Shown piece after piece: positions 6,779 through 14,202 of a stretch of DNA of 25,017 bases (within the stretch, counting starts at the first letter, position 1; each line of letters starts with the position of its first letter). The stretch is from a virus: positions 1 to 25,017 of the IMG/VR virus record IMGVR_UViG_3300046543_000176, one strand, 5' to 3'. A program made the position numbers and the translations under genes. The notes beneath the pieces were generated by a model. That model worked only from the letters and a program-made list of their open reading frames with translations. It made no database searches and was not told where the DNA came from.

Positions 6779-9700
6779 CCGCCGGTCCCCGGGTACGGCC
6801 CCTCTGGGCTCGTGTACACGCTGTATCGGGCGGTCTGTTCTTGGGTCAACGCCTGAGCGACCTGCTGCCCGTTGATGTTGATGTACACGGGCGACGGCTG
6901 GATCGTGATGTACACCGGCATCGCCTTAGACAACAGACCCTTCAAGCGGTCGCCCGGCTGTGCGGGCGGGGGTGCAGCGGGAGGTCCAGACGGCGACCCG
7001 GGCTGCGCGGGCGGGGCGACCGGTTGGCCATTGTTCCCGGTCGTCGTGGACGCCCCGCCGCCGAACTTCCGGAACCCGACGAACCTGATCTTGCCGTCCG
7101 GCCCGACTTGGTACACGGGCTCGTCCTTGGGCGGTCCGGAGGAATCGAGCGTGGACTGGATGCGGTTGAAGGCGTCCATGATGTCCTGCGACGTCAGGTT
7201 CGTCCCGCGCGCCATCGCTTGCGCCGCTTCCATCGTCATTTGGTAGCCCTTGGGCAGTTTGGCCACGATCTTGTCGGCCTCTGTCGCGTGGGCTTGCATC
7301 GTCTGCCACGCCTTGGTAATCGCCGCCGCGCCCTTGCCCGTGATGCCCTCTAGGTTCTTCAACGCTGCCGCCGTCATCTTGAACCCGTCCGGCAGACCTG
7401 CGAGGATGGCCTTGAACCCGGACAGGATGCCCGACGCCGCCTTGTTCACCCCGGCGTTGAGTTGGCTGAACGCTTGCATGATCTGGTCCGCCGAGACTTT
7501 GGTCCCGTGCGCCAGAGCCTGTGCCGCTTCCGCCGTCATGTTGAAGTCTTTGGGCAACTGCTTGACGATGTTCGACGCCTCGGACATGTGCTCTTTTAGC
7601 GTCGTCCAAGCCTTGCCGATGCGATCCGCCGAAACGCCCGCGAGTTTGGCCATCTGCTCCATCGCGGACTTACTCATGTTGAACTTCTCAGGCAGCGACG
7701 ACAGGAGCGCGTCGATCCGCTGCTGGACGGTCATCCCGCCCCCGCCACTCGAACCCGCCCCGCCGGGAGCGGACGGGATTTTGAACCTCTTCGGGTTGAC
7801 GGGCGTGAACTGCGACGTCGACGTCGAACCGACGTCCGCCCCGGTGTACCCCGGCGTGTTGTGCAGGATTTTGTTGATCTGCTTGGTTGTCAGGGTATCC
7901 TTCGTGTCCCGGTTCGCCGCCGGAGCGGAGCCCGGCCCGGGGGCGGTCCCCGCCGGGTGGTTGATTGTGTCCCCGACACCGTTCCACGTCGGGTCGCCCG
8001 GGACCTGCGACTGGATCATCACCCGAATCTTTAGGTTCGCGAGGTCCTGCCCGATAGTGTTCGCAGCGTCAGTCCAGCCGCGCGAGATGGCGAGCGCCTG
8101 AGCCGCCGACAGGTCCGCGATCGCTTGCTGCGTCTGGTTCGCGTCGAGATGCCCGCCAGACAGGATCGCTGAACTCAGGTTGACCAGCGCGTCCGAACTC
8201 TGCTTGGCCCCAAACGTGTTGGTAACCAACGACTCCCAAATGCCCTGATTACCGAGCACCTGATTGAGGTTCGCGAGGTTGCCCAACGCCTGGGTCGCGG
8301 TCTGCTGCGCCGCCCCGTCCGCTTGCGCTTGGAGGCTCGTCTGTGCTTGGTCCCGGGTGTTCATGAAGTCGAACCCGGTCTTGACTGCCTCGCCCACCGC
8401 GACGATCGCGCCCCAAATCGGCCCGCCCATCATCACTGCCCCGGCGATGGTTGCCAGCGGCCCGGCGAACGACTGGACGTCGCCCATCTTCCCGCCGCCG
8501 AACATGCCCATCTGAGTTGCGAGCCCCCCGGCGATTAGCCCGCCGCCGAGCAGTTTCGTCAGCATACCGCCGCCGCCGAGCATGCCGAGCGGTCCGCCCC
8601 CGCCGACGCCGCCCTCTTGGACCGTGAACATCGGGTTCGCCGGGGAGCCACGCCCGAGCAGTCCGCCCATGAGCGATGCGCCCACTTGCCGCGCCATGCC
8701 TTGGAACACGTCCCCGGCCACCGACTCGATCGACACACCGAACAGGAACTTTACCGTCTTGTCGGCGACGAACCCCTTGACGAGCAGGTCACGGAGCCCC
8801 GCTGGAAGGCTGTTCCAGAAACCCATGATCGTGCTAGCGAGCCCTTGGATCGTAGGCAGCACTTCGTCTTTGAAGAACCCGACGGCGTTCTCGCCGAACG
8901 TCATAAGGTTGGCGACCCACTCGTGGATCATCGCCCGGTTCTGCGGGCTAGCGAACCACTGCGTCAGCCCCTGCGTGACCTTGGTCAACTCCGGGAGCAA
9001 CTGCGCGCCGACGGTCACCTTCAACGCTTCGAGCGTGGTGTTGAAGTCGCGCTGCGCCGCCGCGTTCTGTTGGGCGATGGCCACGAGGTCCTGCTGGCCC
9101 AAGCCTAGCCGCTGCGCCTCGTCCGCCGCGTCCCCCATGCCCTTCGATCCGGCTTGCAGCATGGGCAGGAGCGTCTGCCACTGCCGCCCGAGCAGCGCGG
9201 TCATCGCCGCGTCCTTCTGGATGGCCGGGATCGACCCGTCGTTCATGTAGTCGCCGAGCCGCTGCAACATCGATTGCTGGTCGAGCAGATGCCCGGTGCT
9301 GTCCGTGATCGACAACCCGTACTGGTCTTGGAACTTCTTGGCGTCCTGCATCGTCTTGCCGTGCGCCATCATGTTCTTTGCCAGCATGCCCAACACCTTG
9401 ACCGCCGAGCCCGTATCGACGTTGAAGTGCTGCATCGTCGCGAGTAACAACTGCGACTGCTGATTTGTCTGCCCTGTTACAGTGGCGATCTGGCCCGCCG
9501 TGATGCCGAACTGTTCCGCCGCGTCGATGCTGTCCTTGAACCCACGAAACACGGCATACGCGCCGCCCGCCAGACCCGCCAGACCCGCGACCCCGGCGAC
9601 CTGCCCGATCTGCGACCGTAGATGGGTGAGCGCGTTGCCAAACCCGGACGTCACCTTGGACGCGCTGAACATGCCCGAACTCGCCCGGGCGGTCTGGTTG

Positions 9701-9789
9701 TTCAGTCCGGTGAGTTCGCCCTTGACCCGGGCGATGGTAGCGGAGGCTTCATCCTTCGCTTGGAGGACGATTGCGACGTCTTCGTTCAA
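6775..9789 (-). CDS. Tape measure protein
   Basis: Sets tail length and passes through the tube. 1004 residues from the TTG at 9789 (TTGA overlap with the chaperone stop). The N-terminus (VAIVLQAKDEASATIARVKGE) matches the typical tape-measure start, and a Gly/Ala segment at about 64-80 is hydrophobic. Residues about 85-345 are helical with QQ-rich turns, and 380-475 are Gly-rich and hydrophobic, a likely membrane-active part. Residues 699-898 hold two copies of a 100-residue unit (see the repeat entry). A Pro-rich linker (about 905-945) precedes the C-terminal strands (PVYITIQPSP, VYININGQQVAQAL). Only about 1 kb of extended helix suggests a tail of modest length. No peptidase domain was seen. 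Confidence 0.95.
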   Translation of the reverse strand: MNEDVAIVLQAKDEASATIARVKGELTGLNNQTARASSGMFSASKVTSGFGNALTHLRSQIGQVAGVAGLAGLAGGAYAVFRGFKDSIDAAEQFGITAGQIATVTGQTNQQSQLLLATMQHFNVDTGSAVKVLGMLAKNMMAHGKTMQDAKKFQDQYGLSITDSTGHLLDQQSMLQRLGDYMNDGSIPAIQKDAAMTALLGRQWQTLLPMLQAGSKGMGDAADEAQRLGLGQQDLVAIAQQNAAAQRDFNTTLEALKVTVGAQLLPELTKVTQGLTQWFASPQNRAMIHEWVANLMTFGENAVGFFKDEVLPTIQGLASTIMGFWNSLPAGLRDLLVKGFVADKTVKFLFGVSIESVAGDVFQGMARQVGASLMGGLLGRGSPANPMFTVQEGGVGGGGPLGMLGGGGMLTKLLGGGLIAGGLATQMGMFGGGKMGDVQSFAGPLATIAGAVMMGGPIWGAIVAVGEAVKTGFDFMNTRDQAQTSLQAQADGAAQQTATQALGNLANLNQVLGNQGIWESLVTNTFGAKQSSDALVNLSSAILSGGHLDANQTQQAIADLSAAQALAISRGWTDAANTIGQDLANLKIRVMIQSQVPGDPTWNGVGDTINHPAGTAPGPGSAPAANRDTKDTLTTKQINKILHNTPGYTGADVGSTSTSQFTPVNPKRFKIPSAPGGAGSSGGGGMTVQQRIDALLSSLPEKFNMSKSAMEQMAKLAGVSADRIGKAWTTLKEHMSEASNIVKQLPKDFNMTAEAAQALAHGTKVSADQIMQAFSQLNAGVNKAASGILSGFKAILAGLPDGFKMTAAALKNLEGITGKGAAAITKAWQTMQAHATEADKIVAKLPKGYQMTMEAAQAMARGTNLTSQDIMDAFNRIQSTLDSSGPPKDEPVYQVGPDGKIRFVGFRKFGGGASTTTGNNGQPVAPPAQPGSPSGPPAAPPPAQPGDRLKGLLSKAMPVYITIQPSPVYININGQQVAQALTQEQTARYSVYTSPEGPYPGTGG
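7096..7695 (-). repeat. Tandem 100-codon duplication inside the tape measure
   Basis: Four segments start with LP at residues 699, 745, 799 and 845, spaced 46, 54 and 46. Segments 1 and 3 share AW.T...H..EA..IV and segments 2 and 4 share MT.EAAQA.A.GT...S..I..AF. The real unit is therefore 100 residues, present twice (699-798, 799-898) and diverged. It looks like an old tandem duplication of helical structure, which would lengthen the tape. Confidence 0.8.
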
Positions 9790-10031
9790 TCGTCACCGCC
9801 GAACAGGTACTCGTCGATGGCATCGCGCATGTCCGCGACCTCTGCCCGGTCGAGCACGGCACGAGCCCGGTCGCCCGGGTTAAGCCCCTGCGGGATCGGG
9901 TGTGAAGATGCCTCGTCGAGCCGCTCCGCGATCCGGGCGACCCGCTGCGCGTCGAGTACCCACATGATCCGGACGACGTCTCCCGTGTCTGCGCTATCGA
10001 GTTGTTGGCGTGTCCACCCGGTGGACAGCAT
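9786..10031 (-). CDS. Tail assembly chaperone, downstream frame (gpT-like)
   Basis: 81 residues if translated from the ATG at 10031, which lacks a good ribosome binding site and lies three bases after the upstream stop. Most of it is probably made as the C-terminal part of the 224-residue frameshift product, where the frame upstream reads VQNLAKEDRDAVI and continues naturally into GWTRQQLDSADTGD. The helical C-terminus (RVARIAERLDEAS, then DRARAVLDRAEVADMRDAI) is typical of T-domain chaperones that contact the tape measure. Its stop overlaps the tape-measure TTG start (TTGA). A separate short product is also possible. Confidence 0.8.
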   Translation of the reverse strand: MLSTGWTRQQLDSADTGDVVRIMWVLDAQRVARIAERLDEASSHPIPQGLNPGDRARAVLDRAEVADMRDAIDEYLFGGDD

Positions 10032-10033
10032 GA

Positions 10034-10459
10034 TTACCGCGTCGCGGTCTTCTTTCGCGAGGTTTTGGACGCCGAGCCGTCCACGTGCCCATTGCCCAAG
10101 TGCTCGGCGGGAGGGTTTGGGGGTTGCATCGTCAGGATGACGTCACCCGCCCGGACGTCGGACAGGAGCGCCATTTTCTGAGTCGCCGACAACCGGTTTA
10201 CGTTGTACTCCGAGACGGGCAGCGGGACGAGCGTTCCCTCCTTCTCGCCCCGGGTCACGAGATTCCACCCCGTGATGCCGTCGCCTACCAGCCGGAGCAG
10301 GAACTCGCCCTCGCCCACGGCAGTCGCCGCTAAGACCGACATGCTCGCGTAGTCGTGCCGGTCCCGGACTTCGGCGGTGTCCCGCTCGTGCGGCTGTGTC
10401 GGGCAGTCACACTCGCCGAGATCGACGGGGTGACTGCCGATTACATCGTCTCTGCTCAT
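10034..10459 (-). CDS. Tail assembly chaperone, upstream frame (gpG-like)
   Basis: Bound to the tape measure during tail assembly in the lambda G/GT model. 141 residues from the ATG at 10459, overlapping the tail-tube stop by ATGA. The N-terminus has DLGECDCPTQPHERDT, then a strand-rich middle (EGEFLLRLVGDGITGWNLV) and an end rich in Lys/Arg/Thr. Its place between tail tube and tape measure, next to a second ORF in the -1 frame, is diagnostic for this pair. A canonical heptamer at 10121-10115 with a downstream stem would send some ribosomes into the second frame, giving a 224-residue fusion. Confidence 0.85.
   Translation of the reverse strand: MSRDDVIGSHPVDLGECDCPTQPHERDTAEVRDRHDYASMSVLAATAVGEGEFLLRLVGDGITGWNLVTRGEKEGTLVPLPVSEYNVNRLSATQKMALLSDVRAGDVILTMQPPNPPAEHLGNGHVDGSASKTSRKKTATR
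10070..10121 (-). promoter_or_regulatory. -1 programmed frameshift signal (CCCAAAC plus stem-loop)
   Basis: In the first chaperone frame the bases read C CCA AAC (10121-10115), a perfect X XXY YYZ heptamer. A 5-base spacer leads to an 8-bp perfect stem, CGCCGAGC (10109-10102) with GCTCGGCG (10077-10070), with a 24-base loop. Slipping back one base enters the second frame, which is open with no stop through to 9786 and has no start codon before 10031. A -1-frame stop lies about ten codons upstream of the heptamer, so the overlap is small. Spacing, stem and gene order all fit a lambda G/GT-type signal. Confidence 0.85.
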
Positions 10460-11823
10460 GCGGCATCCGGTAGATCGGAGATTTTGTTGACGACGACAAT
10501 CTCCGCGATGGAACTCAGGTCGTCGTCCTTGACGTACTGCCCGGTCATCGCGTAGCGGGTCGCCCCGTCCGACTCCTGAACCGGAACGCTCGTCACTTCG
10601 ACTGTGCCGTCCATCGTGATCGACTTCTCCGCCGCCGTCGTGCCCGGGGTTGCCGTGGTCACTGCCGACGCCGGAGCGGTGCCGCCCGTGAAGGAGTCTG
10701 TCGTGGTCATCTCTGCCACGTCCTGATAGCCCAACGAGTTGACGAACGTCACGATCCACGGCCCGCCATTCGGCCCGGTGACGACGACGTTGCCGTAACC
10801 GATGGACAGGAGCGACTGCAATGCCGCCTGAACTGCGCCCGCCGACGCGCCCGGAACGATCGGCCCCGTCGTGTCCGCACCGAACGTCGCGGTGAATGAA
10901 CCGCCCGATGGCGAACCCGTGATCGTGATGTGCTGGACCTCGTTCGTGCCGCCCACCGGGGAGCCCGATACCATCCAGCGCATGCGCCGGTCCGGGACCA
11001 CCGGGTTGACCGCGTCCTGCTCGAAGACGTCCCACACCTGCTCTTTGGTCGCCTCGATTGACTCGACGAGCGCCGTGTAGGTGATCGACACCTTGCCGCG
11101 TCCGTGGCCGTCTGGCCTGTCGTCCGTGCCGCCCTGCTTGCGGAGCAGAACGCCTGTCTCGATCGTGATGTCGAGCGACACGAGCGAATGGACCAACTGT
11201 GGCAGGTCGTCGAACGCCGTGGATACCGGACCGTAGTACAGGCGCGTCAGATGCCCCATTGCAGTCTCGGGTGCGTCCTGCACCGTCGGGTCTGCGGTGA
11301 ATGCGCCGATGGACGCCTTGTCGTAGCCGACGACTGTCGCCTCGATGGACCACGGGCTCGCGTTCCCGGGCTTCAATGCCGAGTACGACAAGCGGAGCCG
11401 GGTGCACAGCGCCCCGGGCACCTGATACACCGTCAGGTTATCGCCGACCTCGATCGACTTGGACACCAGCGTGTCGGCGTCGTTGTCAATCACGTAGTCC
11501 CACGTGTACAGCCCGTCGCCGTCTGGACCGGATGGCGAAACGCCGCCCGCGACTGCCCACTCCAACATCGAGATGACGTCTTCGTAGCGCATCTCGGAGC
11601 GGAGCGTCATGGACGACTCGCGGACGCCGAACGTGGACCGCCCGGGGTGCGCGTTGGCCAACTCGCCGTAATCCTCGTTCGGCGTGTTCGGTGCCCGGTT
11701 GAGGTCTGGCTCGCTTGCCGACTCCGCCGGATACAGGAAAATCGCCGGGGTTGGTATGCCTTCCGTCGCTTCGGCCCCTAGTTGGACCTTGTGGAAGGCT
11801 CGCTCGCCAGTGTTCAACGGCAT
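10456..11823 (-). CDS. Major tail (tube) protein with inserted Ig-like domain
   Basis: The repeating subunit of the tail tube. 455 residues from the ATG at 11823, preceded by GAGAGGG inside the upstream end. N-terminal strands (ERAFHKVQLG), ESSMTLRSEMRYEDV (69-83), then paired strands (YDKASIGAF, LDITIETGVLL) and a C-terminal helix/strand set fit the phage tail-tube fold. Residues about 291-396 are an extra domain reading EVQHITITG, SFTATFG, AGAVQAALQSL, GNVVVTG and GGPWIVTFV, a repeat domain seen on other phage and bacterial surface proteins. It splits the tube domain and probably decorates the tail. It is followed directly by the chaperone genes and the tape measure, the standard order. Confidence 0.88.
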   Translation of the reverse strand: MPLNTGERAFHKVQLGAEATEGIPTPAIFLYPAESASEPDLNRAPNTPNEDYGELANAHPGRSTFGVRESSMTLRSEMRYEDVISMLEWAVAGGVSPSGPDGDGLYTWDYVIDNDADTLVSKSIEVGDNLTVYQVPGALCTRLRLSYSALKPGNASPWSIEATVVGYDKASIGAFTADPTVQDAPETAMGHLTRLYYGPVSTAFDDLPQLVHSLVSLDITIETGVLLRKQGGTDDRPDGHGRGKVSITYTALVESIEATKEQVWDVFEQDAVNPVVPDRRMRWMVSGSPVGGTNEVQHITITGSPSGGSFTATFGADTTGPIVPGASAGAVQAALQSLLSIGYGNVVVTGPNGGPWIVTFVNSLGYQDVAEMTTTDSFTGGTAPASAVTTATPGTTAAEKSITMDGTVEVTSVPVQESDGATRYAMTGQYVKDDDLSSIAEIVVVNKISDLPDAA

Positions 11824-11826
11824 TTG

Positions 11827-12204
11827 CTATTCCCTCTCGTACAGCCCGCTCGCGGCGAGCCGCGACACGAAGTCATTATACTCGGCCTTGAAACCCTTCG
11901 CTCCGGGTTTGATCCGCTTGCGCACGTACACCAGCCGCTTCAAATCCGCCTCTGTAAGGTCCCGCGCCGGGACGCCCTGCTTGTGTGCGCGCTTGCTCCG
12001 GTCAAACCGGAGGACGACCGCAGACGACGCCACGGGAGCGCCTTCCGGGGCGGGGACGGGCACGGATGGCTCTGCCGCCGCAGACGGGCTCTCTTGGCCG
12101 TCGTCGGGGCTTCCCGTGGACGCGGGCGGGTCTACACCCATCGCGGCCCCGGCTGGTTGTTCAGATTGAGCCTCTCCCACGCGCTCACTTGCACTCTCAG
12201 CCAT
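11827..12204 (-). CDS. Small protein with acidic/Pro-rich N-terminus, unknown function
   Basis: 125 residues from the ATG at 12204, which has an AGGAAAAGG-type ribosome binding site. A later ATG at 12141 lacks one. Residues 1-60 are low-complexity (Ala, Pro, Ser, Glu, Gly). The second half is structured, with FDRSKRAHKQG and a helical segment LTEADLKRLVYVRKRI, then an Ala/Ser helix. It ends SGLYERE, closely matching the portal's C-terminal SGLYERS. The long overlap (73 bases) with the upstream gene is unusual here, but the start is supported. It sits just before the tail-tube gene, so a tail-assembly role is possible. Confidence 0.7.
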   Translation of the reverse strand: MAESASERVGEAQSEQPAGAAMGVDPPASTGSPDDGQESPSAAAEPSVPVPAPEGAPVASSAVVLRFDRSKRAHKQGVPARDLTEADLKRLVYVRKRIKPGAKGFKAEYNDFVSRLAASGLYERE

Positions 12205-12617
12205 ACCTTTTCCTCGTCTCCTTCGACTGCGAACCCTTTGATGAGCGCACTGTTACACGTGCCCCCGAGCATGCTGTTGTTGTGGATGGCGGTGAGCAGA
12301 CGCCCATAGAACGGGCTCGCGTCGATTTGCGCCTGGGCCACGTCTGCCCGGTCAAGGTACAGCCGACAGGTAAGATTCCAGTCGATCTCGGTGACCGTCG
12401 CGCTGCCGTCCCGGACGATGGGAGCGCCGGGCATCTCGACCGTCCACGTGAAAGGCTCGAGCCTTCCGCCCGCCGGGATCGGGGCGATGACCACGCCGCC
12501 CGGGAACGTGATCCCGGACGTGCCACACCCGAACGCCATCTCGATTCCCTCGACTGCGGACAGTCCGAGATAGGCCAGAGCATCGACGATCTTCTCGGGA
12601 GTAAAGACATCGGTCAT
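12132..12617 (-). CDS. Putative tail terminator / minor tail protein
   Basis: 161 residues from the ATG at 12617 (ATGA overlap). An in-frame ATG at 12629 is unlikely. An N-terminal helix (PEKIVDALAYLGLSAVEG) is followed by strands including FTWTVEMPGAP and WNLTCRLYLDRADVAQAQ, then a helical segment ending near LLTAIHNNSM and a C-terminal strand (KVWLRVQVSAWERL). Size and position before the tail-tube gene match tail-terminator proteins, which cap the tail tube at the neck. This rests on gene order and fold-like patterning rather than specific residues. The end overlaps the next gene by 73 bases. Confidence 0.65.
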   Translation of the reverse strand: MTDVFTPEKIVDALAYLGLSAVEGIEMAFGCGTSGITFPGGVVIAPIPAGGRLEPFTWTVEMPGAPIVRDGSATVTEIDWNLTCRLYLDRADVAQAQIDASPFYGRLLTAIHNNSMLGGTCNSALIKGFAVEGDEEKVWLRVQVSAWERLNLNNQPGPRWV

Positions 12618-13207
12618 TCCGCCCGCCATTTGAGCGCCCGGAGCATCGTCGCCTCGACCTGCGAGCGCGACTGCTGGTAGGCGTTCTCAAAGACGCGCAG
12701 CGGGGGAGTCTTGGACGAATACCCGCGCTTGCCGATGGCCCGGGCGATGAGGAATGCGAGCGACCGGACGCGCGACTCCTGCGACACCGCCGACAGAGTG
12801 CCCGTCGTGCGCCGCTGCCCCGCCGCGTTGTAGCCGATGTTCGACGACACGGACGACCCGATCTCGGGCTTGCGCGCGATCCATCGGGCGATAGCGTCGA
12901 TCGGGGGCTGCTTGCCAGACATCGACGCCCATCCGTACGACAGCGGGCGAGCCTCCGGGACCTCTGCCGAGTTGACGCCGATGCGGGCGGTCTGGTTCAG
13001 CCCCGAGCCCGTGACCTCGACGTGTATCTGCTGCTCGAAGTGGCCGGTGAAGTGGTGCGGGCGGACGATCTCGCGCGCCTTGGCCGCGATGATCTGGCCG
13101 GACTTGGAAAGCCCCGTGTGCAGTCCCGCTTCGAGGTTGGCCGGGTCGAGTTGCTTCAAGAGCGCCGTCAACTGCGCGCTGTTCACATTCACCCTGATCA
13201 GCGTCAT
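12614..13207 (-). CDS. HK97 gp10-like neck/tail-completion protein
   Basis: 197 residues from the ATG at 13207, overlapping the adaptor stop by ATGA. A longer frame reaching 13861 is an overlap artefact. The features are an N-terminal strand, a helix (LTALLKQLDPANLEAGLHTGL), then KSGQIIAAKAREIVRPHHFTG, the pattern of gp10 and minor tail-completion proteins ('..a..i...Ak...p..tG.L..si'). It continues with a beta section (QIHVEVTG, TARIGVN), a PLSYGWASM patch and a C-terminal amphipathic helix. It likely closes the neck or tail end during joining. Assigned from pattern and position. Confidence 0.72.
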   Translation of the reverse strand: MTLIRVNVNSAQLTALLKQLDPANLEAGLHTGLSKSGQIIAAKAREIVRPHHFTGHFEQQIHVEVTGSGLNQTARIGVNSAEVPEARPLSYGWASMSGKQPPIDAIARWIARKPEIGSSVSSNIGYNAAGQRRTTGTLSAVSQESRVRSLAFLIARAIGKRGYSSKTPPLRVFENAYQQSRSQVEATMLRALKWRAE

Positions 13208-13815
13208 CGGAGGAACCCGCCGCCCATCGAGTAGTCGGTGCACAGTTGCTTCACCTTGGACGTGAACGCCCGGGCGACTGTGACCGAGCCGAACGGGGTG
13301 AGCCCCAAGCGGTCGTCGTTGCCCACCCGGTCCGCGAGGTACGACCGGATGACCTCGATGATGGTCGCTTCGCGGGCGTCCACCGGGACGGCGACTCCGT
13401 ACCCCCACTTGGCCGTAACCGCGACGAGTTGGCCCGCCGCCCACGGCCCCTGCCGGGAGGTTAGCCCGATGATGGGCAGTCCGGACAGCGGTTCGAGCAG
13501 ATAGTCCCCCGGGGCGGTGAGCACGTCCTGTTCCGCGCCGTCCAGATTGAGCAGCGCAACCCGGGTGATCTCGATGCAGTCGTCGATCGGGAGGAACACG
13601 CCGCCCCTCCCGACAGACTGCCGGACCGACGCCATCGTGTCCGCGACGAACGACCAATCGCCCCGGATGCCGCGCCCGATCTTGACCATCCGCTCGATGT
13701 CGGCGGAGATTTCGGTGACCTTGGCCGCGATGACAGCGTCGAACGAATCGGACATCTTGGGGACGTCGCCCCCGAGCCGAGTCTTGACTTCGTCTGCCGT
13801 CGCGAGGTCGGTCAT
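13204..13815 (-). CDS. Head-tail connector (gp6-like adaptor)
   Basis: Probably forms the ring beneath the portal that links head to tail. 203 residues from the ATG at 13815 (ATGA overlap). The opening MTDLATADEVKTRLGG and a following helix with regular hydrophobics (FDAVIAAKVTEISADIERMV) match the 'yatvedv...l' start of HK97 gp6-type adaptors. Beta-rich segments follow (GVFLPIDDCIEITRVALL), then VTAKWGYG at about 135-142 and a terminal helix (IIEVIRSYLADR), all in the expected order. Gene position after the capsid strengthens the call. Confidence 0.75.
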   Translation of the reverse strand: MTDLATADEVKTRLGGDVPKMSDSFDAVIAAKVTEISADIERMVKIGRGIRGDWSFVADTMASVRQSVGRGGVFLPIDDCIEITRVALLNLDGAEQDVLTAPGDYLLEPLSGLPIIGLTSRQGPWAAGQLVAVTAKWGYGVAVPVDAREATIIEVIRSYLADRVGNDDRLGLTPFGSVTVARAFTSKVKQLCTDYSMGGGFLR

Positions 13816-14102
13816 TCTGCGGGTTCGGGCTCCGTGTCGTCCACTTCGTCGGCGTCGTCACCGGGCTCGTCCGACTCGTCGCCGCCGAGCGCCGCGATCA
13901 ACGCCTCTTTGCTCTGATTGGCCGGGATGCCCGCCGCCTTCGCTGCGGCTTGCAGATCGGCATACGAGACGTCCTCTCCGAGCCCCGACGATGCCCCTTC
14001 CTTGCCGTTTGCGTCGTCAGACGTATCCGTGGGGGTATTCGCGTCTTCGTCGTCCTCTTCGGTCGCCGGGAGTTCGCTCCCGTACCATCGATTGATTGCC
14101 AC
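13812..14102 (-). CDS. Acidic protein with SAP/LEM-like motif, unknown role
   Basis: 96 residues from the GTG at 14102, which has a good AGGAGG ribosome binding site eight bases upstream. The N-terminus (MAINRWYGSELPA) precedes an Asp/Glu/Thr-rich segment. Residues about 46-72 form a compact helix-extended-helix (YADLQAAAKAAGIPANQSKE), the pattern of SAP, LEM or Rho-N motifs that bind DNA or other helices. The C-terminal 25 residues are almost all acidic. Its position right after the capsid gene suggests a head accessory or completion role, which is inference. It overlaps the next gene by ATGA. Confidence 0.72.
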   Translation of the reverse strand: MAINRWYGSELPATEEDDEDANTPTDTSDDANGKEGASSGLGEDVSYADLQAAAKAAGIPANQSKEALIAALGGDESDEPGDDADEVDDTEPEPAE

Positions 14103-14125
14103 CTGCGTGACCTCCTGCTAAGTGT

Positions 14126-14171
14126 AGAGCGGACCGGGCAGGGAACCCAACTAGCCCACCCGGTCCGCTCT
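14126..14171 (-). terminator. Hairpin after the capsid gene, 13-bp perfect stem
   Basis: AGAGCGGACCGGG (14126-14138) pairs perfectly with CCCGGTCCGCTCT (14159-14171) around a 20-base loop, 31 bases past the capsid stop. There is no U-tract. It may partly terminate transcription or protect the 3' end of abundant capsid mRNA. Confidence 0.58.
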
Positions 14172-14202
14172 GTGTTGCCCGACGTCTGGGGCTACGCCGA
14201 GA

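Noticed and set aside
33-6856. Long plus-strand open frames over the tail and fibre genes
   Set aside because: They are rich in Arg/Pro/Ala, lack ribosome binding sites, and lie opposite minus-strand genes with clear protein motifs. High-GC DNA commonly leaves antisense frames open.
10034-10070. AAAG-type slip site near the end of the first chaperone frame
   Set aside because: The A-AAG run there is a poorer match than the in-phase CCCAAAC, which also has the correctly spaced stem.
12614-13861. 415-residue reading of the neck protein gene
   Set aside because: The first 218 residues are the out-of-frame copy of the adaptor gene. The ATG at 13207 with an ATGA overlap is the natural start.
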